A stretch of 56,693 bases of DNA from Acidimicrobiaceae bacterium (lineage in GTDB: Bacteria; Actinomycetota; Acidimicrobiia; Acidimicrobiales; UBA8592), in NCBI GenBank assembly GCA_024641655.1, contig JAHECR010000023.1, positions 1-56,693 of the forward strand. Reading direction: 5' to 3'. Shown here in pieces: positions 9,289 to 16,836 of this stretch (position 1 is the stretch's first letter; each line of letters starts with the position of its first letter). Both the position numbers and the translations under genes were made by a program. The notes beneath the pieces are model-generated. The model was not told where the DNA came from, did not search any database, and saw nothing but the letters and a program-made list of their open reading frames with translations.

Positions 9289-9334
9289 GTGAATTGTTCA
9301 CTACCATGAACTGTTTCGTCGACAAAATGGTTCA
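9289..9334. promoter_or_regulatory. Probable MarR operator: two adjacent palindromes
   Basis: GTGAATTGTTCAC at 9289-9301 is a palindrome with 5-base arms around TTG. Five bases further, 9307-9334 forms an imperfect 28-base palindrome: TGAAC and GTTCA at the ends, TTT/AAA inside, and GTCGAC at the centre. Both carry the GAAC/GTTC half-site. They lie just upstream of the MarR gene start at 9264, where an autoregulatory operator is expected. Confidence 0.6.
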
Positions 9335-9508
9335 TCGACCCAACAACGCGCCGGTGCTCCCGCCCGGGCCGCCGGTTGCGCGGCGGCTCTCGTGGTCGAT
9401 CAGTCATTGCCGGGAGAATGGCAGACGCTCGAAAACCTCTCCGCGATCGCCCCGATGGCCACGCAGTGGGCACCTTCGGCGCCGACGTCGCCGAAGCGCT
9501 GGTGGACT

Positions 9509-9563
9509 CAGGTGTCAGACACCAGTACGAATATCCGAATGTCCGGACAGGTGTCTGACACCG
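9509..9563. repeat. Pair of 13-base palindromes in inverted orientation (REP/MITE-like element)
   Basis: GGTGTCAGACACC at 9511-9523 and GGTGTCTGACACC at 9550-9562. Each is a palindrome around one central base, and the two are exact reverse complements. The 26-base middle contains GTCCGGAC and two copies of the pentamer CGAAT. The arrangement looks like a short palindromic interspersed element or small non-autonomous transposon. It sits where a YbaK-like reading frame loses similarity to its family. Copy number elsewhere in the genome cannot be judged here. Confidence 0.6.
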
Positions 9564-9569
9564 GCACGA

Positions 9570-9746
9570 GCCAGCGGGCTGCGGTGGGTCGGACTTTTCG
9601 ACCACGACGATCGCGTTGGGCGCGTCCTCCGGGGCACAGCCGTACCTCTCGCAGAAGGTGGCCGTGTTCGCGAGCGCACGATCGCAGGCAACGACTTCGT
9701 AGCTGAGGCCCGGGCGCTCCAGCTCGTCGATCACCAGGTCCGTCAT
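9570..9746 (-). pseudogene. YbaK/EbsC-family (aminoacyl-tRNA deacylase-like) N-terminal fragment
   Basis: From ATG 9746 the frame encodes about 57 residues typical of the N-terminus of YbaK/EbsC proteins (MTDLVIDELERPGLSYEVVACD, then ANTATFCERYG and NAIVVVEKSDP). After about 9570 it runs into the palindromic repeat. The frame stays open to 9261 but its translation becomes Arg/Pro/Ser-rich and loses the family's central Lys and Gly motifs. Full-length members have about 150-165 residues, so two thirds of the domain is missing. I read it as a truncated gene remnant. A functional short protein is possible but unlikely. Confidence 0.6.
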
Positions 9747-9826
9747 CGGCGCAGAACCTCGTGCCACACGACGAGAAGGCGGGAGCTGTGCAAGAGTCTG
9801 GCGGAGACACCCACCCGGAGGTTCCG

Positions 9827-10117
9827 ATGTTTCGACACGTCGTCATGTTGACACTGTCCGACGACACGCCAGACAGCCAGCGCGTCGCGCTCCGTGATGC
9901 ACTCGCCGAGCTCCCGGCTGCCATCCCGGAGATCCTCGACTACTCGGTGGGACTCGACATCGGCGAGAACGATCGCAACGCCGACCTCGTGGTCATCGGG
10001 GACTTCGCAGATCAGCACGCGTTCAAGATCTATCTCGACCATCCGGCCCACGTGCGCGTCGGCGCAGAAGTCGGCAAGTGGGCCACGCGAGCCACGCGCG
10101 TGCAGTACGAACGATGA
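9827..10117 (+). CDS. Stress-responsive A/B barrel (Dabb) domain protein
   Basis: A 96-residue protein matching the Dabb fold: starts MFRHVVMLTLSDDT, has a helix DSQRVALRDALAELPAAIPEI, the strand YSVGLDIGENDRNADLVVIGDF, and ends with HAFKIYLDHPAHVRVG. These small dimeric barrels include plant stress proteins and many bacterial proteins of unknown role. The ATG at 9827 has a GGAGG Shine-Dalgarno about eight bases upstream. The frame is open further upstream but that part lacks family similarity. Its stop overlaps the SDR start (ATGATGA), so the two are likely cotranscribed. Confidence 0.82.
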   Translation: MFRHVVMLTLSDDTPDSQRVALRDALAELPAAIPEILDYSVGLDIGENDRNADLVVIGDFADQHAFKIYLDHPAHVRVGAEVGKWATRATRVQYER

Positions 10118-10887
10118 TGGACCTCGAGCTCACCGACAAGGTCTGCCTCATCACCGGCGGCACCGACGGCCTGGGCGCAGCGCTCGCCGAGCGGCTCGTC
10201 GCCGAAGGGGCCAAGGTCGCCGTGTGCGGCCGCAACCCCGAGCGGGTGTGGGCGACCGACGAGCGCCTCGTCGCCGCCAGCGGCGACGCCTTTGCCATGG
10301 TCGCCGACATCACGAACCTGTCCGACCTCGATGCGTTCGTGGCCGCTGCCGTGGAACGCTGGGGCGGGATCGACTGCGTCGTCAACAACGCCGGCACCGC
10401 GAAGGCATTGCCGTTCGAGGCCGGCACCGACGAGGTCTGGGAACAGGACCTCGATCTCAAGGTGATGGCGCACGTGCGCCTGATCCGTCTCGCCCTGCCG
10501 CATCTGCGGATCAACGGCGGTGCGATCGTGAACGTCCTGAACACGGCCTCCAAGGCACCCCGAGCGAGGTCGCTACCGACGTCGGCGTCACGGGCGGCCG
10601 GTCTCGCCATCACGAAAGCCCTCTCCCAGGAGCTCGCTCCCGAGGGCATCCGAGTCAATGCCGTACTCGTGGGACTCGTCGAAAGTGGCCAGTGGCGCCG
10701 CCGTGCCGAACAGAGCGGCCGAACCCTCGAAGAGGTCTACGAAGAACTGGGGCACGGAGTGCCGCTTGGCCGCGTCGGCCGCTCCGAAGAGTTCGCCGAT
10801 CTCGTCTCGTACCTGCTCTCGCCCCGTGCCTCCTACATCACCGGCTCGGCAGTGAACCTCGACGGAGGGTCGAGCCCCGTGCTGTGA
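10114..10887 (+). CDS. SDR-family oxidoreductase with a non-canonical active site
   Basis: A 257-residue short-chain dehydrogenase/reductase. The cofactor motif TGGTDGLG, the CGRNPERV turn, NNAG, the ELAPEGIRVNAV block and a C-terminal ASYITGSAVNLDGG are all present. Where the YxxxK catalytic pair is expected the sequence reads LPTSASRAAGLAITKAL, so Tyr is replaced by Thr and Lys by Arg. That argues for a divergent subfamily with altered chemistry or a non-catalytic role. Start ATG 10114 overlaps the stop of the Dabb gene; ATG 10117 is equally possible. Substrate unknown. Confidence 0.85.
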   Translation: MMDLELTDKVCLITGGTDGLGAALAERLVAEGAKVAVCGRNPERVWATDERLVAASGDAFAMVADITNLSDLDAFVAAAVERWGGIDCVVNNAGTAKALPFEAGTDEVWEQDLDLKVMAHVRLIRLALPHLRINGGAIVNVLNTASKAPRARSLPTSASRAAGLAITKALSQELAPEGIRVNAVLVGLVESGQWRRRAEQSGRTLEEVYEELGHGVPLGRVGRSEEFADLVSYLLSPRASYITGSAVNLDGGSSPVL

Positions 10888-10926
10888 TCCCCGGCCCGAC
10901 GGCCACCTTCAGTACAGTCGCCCGGC

Positions 10927-11232
10927 ATGAGCGAGCGTCGCGACGTCCGCGTGAACGAGGAAGTCTTCGGTCAGCTCGAAGCAAAGCTGAAGGCCTACAA
11001 GGACAGCGGCCGGATCCCGGTGCCGTCGGTCAACAACTTCCTCCTGCACGAGCTCCCGCGCATCATCGAGCAGCTCGCGACGAGCTACGAGGCCAGCACG
11101 CGTCCCCTCGGCGACGAACCATTCATCCGGATGTGGCTCGACCAGGGGCGGTTCTGCACCCTCATCGGCTGCTACGTCACCCTCGGCGACGACGGAGCCG
11201 TCGAGATCCTCGGCGTGGACATCGACCTCTGA
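10927..11232 (+). CDS. Hypothetical protein, 101 residues
   Basis: I do not recognise this family. It begins MSERRDVRVNEEVFGQLEAKLKAYKDSGRIPVPS, is helical in its first half, and ends with a strand-rich segment (FCTLIGCYVTLGDDGAVEILGVDIDL) loosely reminiscent of the last strands of RelE/ParE-fold proteins. No antitoxin-like partner lies next to it, so a toxin role is not supported. It starts 39 bases after the SDR gene on the same strand and converges with the CBS gene 29 bases downstream. Confidence 0.6.
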   Translation: MSERRDVRVNEEVFGQLEAKLKAYKDSGRIPVPSVNNFLLHELPRIIEQLATSYEASTRPLGDEPFIRMWLDQGRFCTLIGCYVTLGDDGAVEILGVDIDL

Positions 11233-11261
11233 GCCGACCGCTGCCAAGAGCCGGGTGCGCC

Positions 11262-11681
11262 TCAGCGCAGGTCGCGAAGGTAGCGAGCCAGGTCGGTGGT
11301 GGTCACGATGCCCGCGAGGCTCCCGTCGGCGGCCAGGACCACGACCGCGTGGAACGAACCGTCGGCCAGCTTTCCGGCGGCATCACGCACCGAGGCGTCG
11401 GTACCGAGCGTCTGGAGGTCGGCACTCATCGCATCGTCGATCGTGAACTGGTGATCGATGAACGTGCGAAGCTCCCGCTCACCGACGCCGTCCACGTCGT
11501 ACACCAGGCGCAAAATGTCGGTGGTCGAGATCATCCCGACCGGGGCATCGTCCTCGGTGACGATGAGGTGATGGAACGACGACCGGTCGAGCATTGCGTA
11601 GGCAGCCGAGATCGGTTCGGATCGCTCGATGGTGGCGGGGTCGGGGGTCATGATCGAAGTGATCGAATCGCGCGTGGTCAT
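11262..11681 (-). CDS. CBS-domain-pair protein
   Basis: A 139-residue protein made of two CBS motifs. The first is TSIMTPDPATIERSEPISAAYAMLDRSSFHHLIVTEDDAPVGMISTTDIL; the second is DAMSADLQTLGTDASVRDAAGKLADGSFHAVVVLAADGSLAGIVTTTDLARYL. CBS pairs bind adenosyl nucleotides and act as energy or ligand sensors. The start is placed at ATG 11681 (MTTRDSITS) because the frame upstream of it is Arg/Ser-rich and overlaps the HAD gene. It follows the HAD gene by 22 bases. Ligand and partner are unknown. Confidence 0.8.
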   Translation of the reverse strand: MTTRDSITSIMTPDPATIERSEPISAAYAMLDRSSFHHLIVTEDDAPVGMISTTDILRLVYDVDGVGERELRTFIDHQFTIDDAMSADLQTLGTDASVRDAAGKLADGSFHAVVVLAADGSLAGIVTTTDLARYLRDLR

Positions 11682-11703
11682 GTCGCGACCGTAGCCCGGC
11701 AGG

Positions 11704-12450
11704 TCACGCGACAGCAGAGTCCGAGGTCCCTCCGCCACGGGGACCGCCGGCTTGACCGCCACGGGTATCGACCAGCGTCGGGAGCTCGACGAGCGATGCG
11801 ATCTCATGGGTGGCCCGCGGTCCCCCGTCGACGACGGGACGACCAGCGGGGTTGTACCAGCAGGTCGCTATCCCATACCCGCTCCCCCCGAGGATGTCCG
11901 AGCCGAGACTGTCGCCGATCATGAGGCAGTCCACCTTTGCCGGATCGGCGAGTGCAGCGAACGCGAGATCGAAGATCGCGGGCGACGGTTTGGCCACCCC
12001 GACCTCGGCGGAGATCACCAGCACCTCGAACCATCGGTCCATGCCCAGCCGGGCGACGCGAGCACGTTGGACCTCCCCCAGCCCGTTGGTGACCATCGCG
12101 AGCCGAGCCCGACCCGCCACCAGGTGCAGCACCTCCGCCGCTCCCTCGTAGAGCTCACCGTGGTCGCACAATCCGGCCACGAACGCGTCGGCCATCACCA
12201 CCGGGTCGGCGTCGATGCGGCGCTCGGCGCAGAACCGCACGAAGCGTTCCGTCCGCACCTCGAGCGGGGTGATCGTGCCCCGTTCCACGTCTCGCCACAT
12301 CGCCGCGTTGATGCGTTGGTACGCGTCGAGCTCCTCGGGGGTCGTGCTGAGCCCGACCGTCGCCATCGACGCCGTCAGGGCCGCGGCCTCGGACGCATCG
12401 GTGTCGAAGAGCGTGTGGTCGAAATCGAAGAGGAGGGTCGTGTACGACAC
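11704..12450 (-). CDS. HAD-superfamily hydrolase, YjjG-like nucleotidase
   Basis: A 248-residue HAD phosphatase. Motif I is LLFDFDHTLFDTD, motif II MVTNG, motif III the Lys in GVAKPSP, and motif IV MIGDSLGSDI. A helical cap lies between motifs I and II (about residues 15-95). The overall pattern is closest to the YjjG-type non-canonical pyrimidine nucleotidases, though specificity in this superfamily is hard to predict. GTG 12450 was chosen because it places motif I near the N-terminus. The gene lies 38 bases after the membrane thioredoxin gene and before the CBS gene. Confidence 0.75.
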   Translation of the reverse strand: MSYTTLLFDFDHTLFDTDASEAAALTASMATVGLSTTPEELDAYQRINAAMWRDVERGTITPLEVRTERFVRFCAERRIDADPVVMADAFVAGLCDHGELYEGAAEVLHLVAGRARLAMVTNGLGEVQRARVARLGMDRWFEVLVISAEVGVAKPSPAIFDLAFAALADPAKVDCLMIGDSLGSDILGGSGYGIATCWYNPAGRPVVDGGPRATHEIASLVELPTLVDTRGGQAGGPRGGGTSDSAVA

Positions 12451-12488
12451 GGTCGGCAGGCGCGCCCCGACACTCGCGGGGCAGACGT

Positions 12489-13151
12489 TCAGACGGTACC
12501 GGCGGCCACGTCGACCAGCGACCCGATATCGACCGCACCGGCAACCCGCTCGACCACGTGGTTCTGGCGATCGTGGACGACCCACACCGGAGGAGCGTCG
12601 ATGCCGAACGCCTTCGCGAGGCTGTGTTGGTTCGAGTCGATCCAGCGGGCACCGGTCCACCCGAGCGTCGTCAACCAGGGGTCCGCGTCATTGGAGGCGT
12701 CGAGGACCACCACCTCGATGGTCACGAGCGCCGGGAGCTCGTTCGCGGCCAGCCATGCAACCGTCGAGCCCAGCGCGTCGGCGCACCCGGTACAAGAGTC
12801 CGACACGAACAGCAGCACCTTGGCCGGATCGCCGGGCCCGCCGCCGCTGCCGACCGTGTGCAGTTCACCGTCGACCCCGAGGGTGCTGAACACCGGCGCC
12901 TTGAGCCCGACCGCCGGGTCGACACCGTTGTCGGTCATCGCTGGCAGCGAGACGCCGTTGACGCGGACGGTGTCGGCGCCGCTGTCTCCGCCGCTCACGA
13001 TGAGGGCCACCACCACGATCAGGATCGCCACGACAGCGGTGGCCGCGATGGCGGCAACCCTGCCGAAAGACCGGCGAGGCACCGTCGAGACGGTCTGTGG
13101 GCCGGGTCGGGACCGCCCGCTCCTGCTGTTGCGCTTCGGCCTGTTGCTCAC
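12489..13151 (-). CDS. Membrane-anchored thioredoxin-like protein
   Basis: A 220-residue protein: a basic N-terminus (SNRPKRNSRSGR), one membrane helix at about residues 28-50 (VAAIAATAVVAILIVVVALIV), and an extracytoplasmic domain with LLFVSDSCTGCADALG, which places a CxxC (CTGC) in a TlpA/DsbA-like setting. A later WVVHDRQNHVVERV segment fits the thioredoxin fold. Such proteins handle disulfides or haem-type substrates outside the membrane; the partner is not evident. GTG 13151 was chosen because the frame further upstream is not protein-like and invades the promoter region of the divergent hydrolase gene. Confidence 0.75.
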   Translation of the reverse strand: MSNRPKRNSRSGRSRPGPQTVSTVPRRSFGRVAAIAATAVVAILIVVVALIVSGGDSGADTVRVNGVSLPAMTDNGVDPAVGLKAPVFSTLGVDGELHTVGSGGGPGDPAKVLLFVSDSCTGCADALGSTVAWLAANELPALVTIEVVVLDASNDADPWLTTLGWTGARWIDSNQHSLAKAFGIDAPPVWVVHDRQNHVVERVAGAVDIGSLVDVAAGTV

Positions 13152-13362
13152 TCGACGCCTCCGTCTCGAGTCGGTCGGTGCGGCACCGGACGCGACCCGG
13201 GTGCCCAGCGTAGATCTGCCGTCACCGACGGGGCGATCGTCGGCTCGTGCGACGCGCGGCATGTCGCTGCACGCGGCTAGGGTCGCCCCCGGCAGGCCCG
13301 ACATTGCGGCAGGCGCGTCGCAGGTATCCACTCGAACTCGAAGACCCTCTCTGGGGGAGCCA

Positions 13363-14316
13363 ATGAACGACATCATGACGGTGCTCGGACCCATCGCCGC
13401 GGACCAGCTCGGGTTCACGCTGGTCCACGAGCACCTGCTGGTGAGTGCAGCGGGCCTGTTGCACAGTCACCCTCACCTGCACGGCCCGGACCCGGAGGGC
13501 GAGGCGATCGCTGCTCTGCAGCACGCGAAGGACGCCGGGATCGACAGCATCATCGACTGCACCACCTTCGACTTGGGACGCGTCCCCGAGCTCCTCGTTC
13601 GGGCGTCGGAAGCGACGGGAGTCCACATCGTGAACACCACCGGCTGGTGGCTCGACGTACCCCGGTTCCTGTCGGGCGTGTCCGCCAACCAGATGGCCGA
13701 GGAGTTCATCCGCGACGCGGAGGAAGGCTTCCGCGGCACAAACATCCGCGCCGGGCTGCTGAAGTGCGCCGCCGACTTCCAAGGGGTGACGCCCGACCTC
13801 GAGGTCATGGCCCGGGCGGTCGCACGGGCCCACAAGGCCACCGGCCTACCGGTGATGGTGCACTCGTACCCGACGGGTCAGGTGGCCCGGCGACAGCTCG
13901 AGATCCTGGGCGAGGAAGGGGTCGACCTACGCCGGGTCAAGGTCGACCACTGCAACGACACCACCGACGTCGAGTACCTCACGTGGATCCTCGACCAGGG
14001 GTGCTTCATCGGGCTCGATCGGTATCCGGGCCGGCTAGTCAGCGCAGCGGCCCGGACGAGAACCATGAAGGAGTTGATCGACGCCGGATACGCCGATCGT
14101 CTCTGCCCCTCCCACGACTGCATCTGCGTCACCGTGTACAAGGAGCGGCCCGACGGCACGATGCCCGAGCACCACGGGTACTTCGACCACAACCCCGACC
14201 AGATGCTGTTCATCCACCGACACGTCCTGCCCGAGCTACGGGAGATGGGTGTCGACGACGACGTCATCTCCCAGCTCTTCATCGACAACCCGCGGCGGTT
14301 CCTCGCCGGAGTCTGA
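13363..14316 (+). CDS. Phosphotriesterase-family (Php-like) metal-dependent hydrolase
   Basis: A 317-residue amidohydrolase-fold TIM barrel. The metal ligands appear in the expected order: HEH at residues 22-24, a Lys in GLLKCAAD that may be carbamylated, the His in MVHSYPTG, the His in VDHCND and the Asp in SHDCIC. Relatives include bacterial phosphotriesterases, lactonases and uncharacterised Php proteins, so the true substrate (ester, lactone or phosphoester) is not known. The ATG at 13363 follows a GGGGGAG Shine-Dalgarno. Transcription diverges from the thioredoxin gene. Confidence 0.85.
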   Translation: MNDIMTVLGPIAADQLGFTLVHEHLLVSAAGLLHSHPHLHGPDPEGEAIAALQHAKDAGIDSIIDCTTFDLGRVPELLVRASEATGVHIVNTTGWWLDVPRFLSGVSANQMAEEFIRDAEEGFRGTNIRAGLLKCAADFQGVTPDLEVMARAVARAHKATGLPVMVHSYPTGQVARRQLEILGEEGVDLRRVKVDHCNDTTDVEYLTWILDQGCFIGLDRYPGRLVSAAARTRTMKELIDAGYADRLCPSHDCICVTVYKERPDGTMPEHHGYFDHNPDQMLFIHRHVLPELREMGVDDDVISQLFIDNPRRFLAGV

Positions 14317-14656
14317 CCGGTCGGGCGGGGCGACCTCGAACAACGTCGCGCGGACCCTGGCCCGGGTCACGGGGCGAACGTGGGGGGACCGCAAGCTGCC
14401 CGTTGAGCGCCCGGCGGGCCGCGCCTCGTGGTCTGCGAGCTCGGCGCGCGCCGCGGCGAGCCCAAGGCGCCCGATGCGCTTCGTACGATCGTCGAGCCGC
14501 GCTCGGGTCACACCGGGGAAGTGCTGTCGTCGACGCTCGGGGACCGGCGCGTTCTCGGCGGTCACACCGCCAGCATCATCCAAGACCGGCTCGTATACAA
14601 GCCGCCCCCCCGGCGGCGCTGACGCAGGGGTCGACGACTCACCGACGTGCGCGACG
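14317..14656. other. 340-base gap without a confident gene
   Basis: Between the hydrolase stop and the end of the minus-strand hypothetical gene. Short open frames exist on both strands (for example a 64-codon plus frame at 14428-14622), but none shows a recognisable domain or a good ribosome site. No tRNA-like cloverleaf or T-loop signature was seen on inspection. Confidence 0.5.
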
Positions 14657-15289
14657 TCAGCCGATCACGGCTCGGGTGCGACCGGTCTCACGCGCGATGC
14701 CGAGCCCGTCGAGGCGTTCGTTCGCCGAAGCGGCGCTGCTCGCCGCGACGGCGACCGGAGGATCCTGGTGCCCGGCATTCGCCCAGGCCGCGAGGACGTC
14801 TGCAAGGGCGTCGAGCTCGAGCGCGATTCCGAGCGGGGCCAACGCCGCGCGCTCGTCCTCGTCGAGCGGCTGGAGCTCCTCGTAGGCGCGCAGGAGAGCC
14901 GGGAACTCGTCGGCGCATGCTCGCGCCAGGCGGGCGAGGTCGGTCACGCGTGCGTCGGCAACGGCATCGACGAGCTGGGGGCCGACCACCATGGCGGCGC
15001 ACGGGTCGTCTCGGTCCCCGGTGACGAGTCCACGGTCGGTCCAGGTGCTGTGGACGAGTACCGAGCGGGCGCGGCCATGGAGCGCCCCGTCGCAACGACG
15101 CACGGCTTCGAGGATCAGGTTCGCCAGCTCCGGTTGCGGTTGGGCGAGGCGCACCACCGCCGACCGAAGCGTCCAGTCGCCGACCCGCGGCGACTCCGCG
15201 TAGCGCAACAGCGAGCGCTCCAGGTCGGGCTCGGCGTTTACCCCATGGCGGCGCGCCAGCGCCCTGGCGACATCTTCGACCTCGGTCAC
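14657..15289 (-). CDS. Hypothetical protein, about 210 residues, with a repeat-bearing 5' end
   Basis: I do not recognise this family. The translation from GTG 15289 (TEVEDVARALARRHGVNAEPDLERSLLRYAES) is mostly helical and acidic/Ala/Leu-rich throughout and protein-like. It includes LRSAVVRLAQPQPELANLILEAVRR and LARACADEFPALLRAYEELQPLDEDERAALAPLG. No membrane helix or catalytic motif is visible. The start is uncertain because a 30-base tandem repeat upstream is in frame and each full copy offers another GTG, which would add VTLGPHYGGE-type repeats to the N-terminus. It lies 103 bases after the cyclophilin gene. Confidence 0.6.
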   Translation of the reverse strand: MTEVEDVARALARRHGVNAEPDLERSLLRYAESPRVGDWTLRSAVVRLAQPQPELANLILEAVRRCDGALHGRARSVLVHSTWTDRGLVTGDRDDPCAAMVVGPQLVDAVADARVTDLARLARACADEFPALLRAYEELQPLDEDERAALAPLGIALELDALADVLAAWANAGHQDPPVAVAASSAASANERLDGLGIARETGRTRAVIG

Positions 15290-15373
15290 CTCGCCACCGT
15301 AGTGTGGCCCCAGGGTCACCTCGCCACCGTAGTGTGGCCCCAGGGTCACCAGGCCACCGTCGTGCGGCCCCGG
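15284..15373. repeat. Three tandem copies of a 30-base repeat
   Basis: Units at 15284-15313, 15314-15343 and 15344-15373. The first two are identical; the third differs at several positions. On the minus strand each unit reads in frame into the downstream gene as ten codons (VTLGPHYGGE-like) and contains a GTG. Length changes by whole units would keep the frame. Confidence 0.85.
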
Positions 15374-15392
15374 GGTACCTCGGGCCGCCCGG

Positions 15393-16697
15393 TCACCCTT
15401 CGGTGATCTCGACCGAGACGATCGTCTCGCCAGGGCCGGTCGGCGCCGCGGGGTCACGCACGTCGATCTGCGCGAGCACGTCGTCGCCCTCGACGAGGCG
15501 ACCGAACACCGTGTGCTTGCCGTTGAGCCACTCGGTCGGGGCGAACGTGATGAAGAACTGGCTGCCGTTGGTGTCCGGTCCGGCATTCGCCATCGCCAAC
15601 AGACCCCGTTCGGCGAGCTCGGGGCGGGCTTCGGTTTCGTCGGCGAACGCGTAGCCCGGACCCCCGCTGCCGGTTCCCGACGGATCACCGCCCTGGGCCA
15701 TGAAGCCTTCGATGACGCGGTGGAATGACGTACCGTCGAAGTAGCCGTCGCGGGCGAGCGCCACGAAGTTGTTGACGGTCACCGGGGCCGTGCCGGCGAA
15801 CAGCTCGAATCGCATGGCACCGTCGGTGGTCGTGATCACGGCCGTGTAACTCGCGGCGGGGTCGATGACCATCGGCGGCGGCGCGTCGTAGGCGTCGACG
15901 CGAGCCAGCGGATTGAGCGCGGCCAGCGCCCGGGTTCCCGACCACGGCTCGAAGCCCTCCAGGGCGCGGCTGGCACAGTCCGACACGAGGGCCGTGTACG
16001 CGTCCAGGGCGGAGGCGTCGGCGGCGTTGACGCTGGCCTCCCAGAACGACGTGCCGGTGTCATCGGTCGCGATGGAGCGGCCCAAGCAGTCCCGGTCGAC
16101 GACGTACTTGTAGTTCTGGCCGACTTCGAAGCTCGTCGCGAGTTGCTGGGTGAGCAGCTCGTCACTCACACAGGCCGTGAGCGCCGCGACCGCGGCGAGC
16201 TTGGCGTCATCGGGAAGACCGAACTGCATGACGACACCGGCGAGGCCGACCGTTGCCGGATCGGCGCGGTCGCCCGTGACGGTGGTGTCCAGACACGAGT
16301 GCAGCTCGGTCGGGTCGCTGCCGTAGGCGAGGGCGCCCGCGAGCGCACCGTTGAAGGCGTCCTGCCCGACGCAGTCGCGCACCGCCCCGACCAACACGGT
16401 GAACTGCCCCTCGGAGACCGGTTGGGTGCCGCCGGCCACGACGTTGAGCGCGACCGCCAGGTTGGGATCGCTGTCGCGCCCGTCGGCGACGCACGCCGCC
16501 TGTGTGTCGTCGAGCGGGGCACCCATGAAGATGCCCCCTATCTGCGCGATGGTCTCGTTGCCCACGGGAGCGACCAGCGCTGCATCGCTCGACGCGGCGC
16601 CGGCATCGGCACGGTCACCGCCACAGCCGACGAGAGCGGACCCCGCCAAGACGAAGGCCAAAACCACGGTGAACATTCGGGGGGTTCGCACGAGCAC
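15393..16697 (-). CDS. Cyclophilin-type peptidyl-prolyl isomerase lipoprotein with a large N-terminal domain
   Basis: A 434-residue exported protein. Residues 8-25 form a lipoprotein signal (FTVVLAFVLAGSALVGC) ending in a lipobox-like LVGC. Residues about 26-275 are a Cys-containing helical region that I cannot assign. The C-terminal ~150 residues are a cyclophilin domain: FELFAGTAPVTVNNFVALA, FHRVIEGFMAQGGDPSGTGSGG, NGSQFFIT and LNGKHTVFG. This form is common in actinobacteria and should catalyse proline isomerisation outside the membrane. GTG 16697 or ATG 16676 could start it. It diverges from selD. Confidence 0.85.
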   Translation of the reverse strand: MLVRTPRMFTVVLAFVLAGSALVGCGGDRADAGAASSDAALVAPVGNETIAQIGGIFMGAPLDDTQAACVADGRDSDPNLAVALNVVAGGTQPVSEGQFTVLVGAVRDCVGQDAFNGALAGALAYGSDPTELHSCLDTTVTGDRADPATVGLAGVVMQFGLPDDAKLAAVAALTACVSDELLTQQLATSFEVGQNYKYVVDRDCLGRSIATDDTGTSFWEASVNAADASALDAYTALVSDCASRALEGFEPWSGTRALAALNPLARVDAYDAPPPMVIDPAASYTAVITTTDGAMRFELFAGTAPVTVNNFVALARDGYFDGTSFHRVIEGFMAQGGDPSGTGSGGPGYAFADETEARPELAERGLLAMANAGPDTNGSQFFITFAPTEWLNGKHTVFGRLVEGDDVLAQIDVRDPAAPTGPGETIVSVEITEG

Positions 16698-16836
16698 CCC
16701 CCATGGATAGCAGCGCGGGCGGCCGCTTGGTCGTCACCGCGGTGTGACAACGGAAACCCCGATGGGGTTCGGTGCTACAGGCCCGGGAGTAGCCTTCGAG
16801 CACGCAAGGTCAGCCACAGCCGAGAGGAGGTTCCCA

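Noticed and set aside
9511..9562. A short CRISPR array
   Set aside because: Only two copies, in inverted rather than direct orientation, each palindromic, and no cas genes nearby.
10927..11232. A RelE/ParE-type toxin
   Set aside because: Only a vague resemblance in the last strands, no antitoxin gene next to it, and no catalytic residues could be assigned.
13363..14316. A long in-frame N-terminal extension of the phosphotriesterase-family gene reaching back to 11752
   Set aside because: The extension is antisense to the HAD and thioredoxin genes and is not protein-like; a strong Shine-Dalgarno precedes ATG 13363.
14317..14656. A tRNA (possibly tRNA-Sec) in the gap near selD
   Set aside because: No T-loop signature (GGTTCGAnTCC) or acceptor stem pairing was found on either strand.
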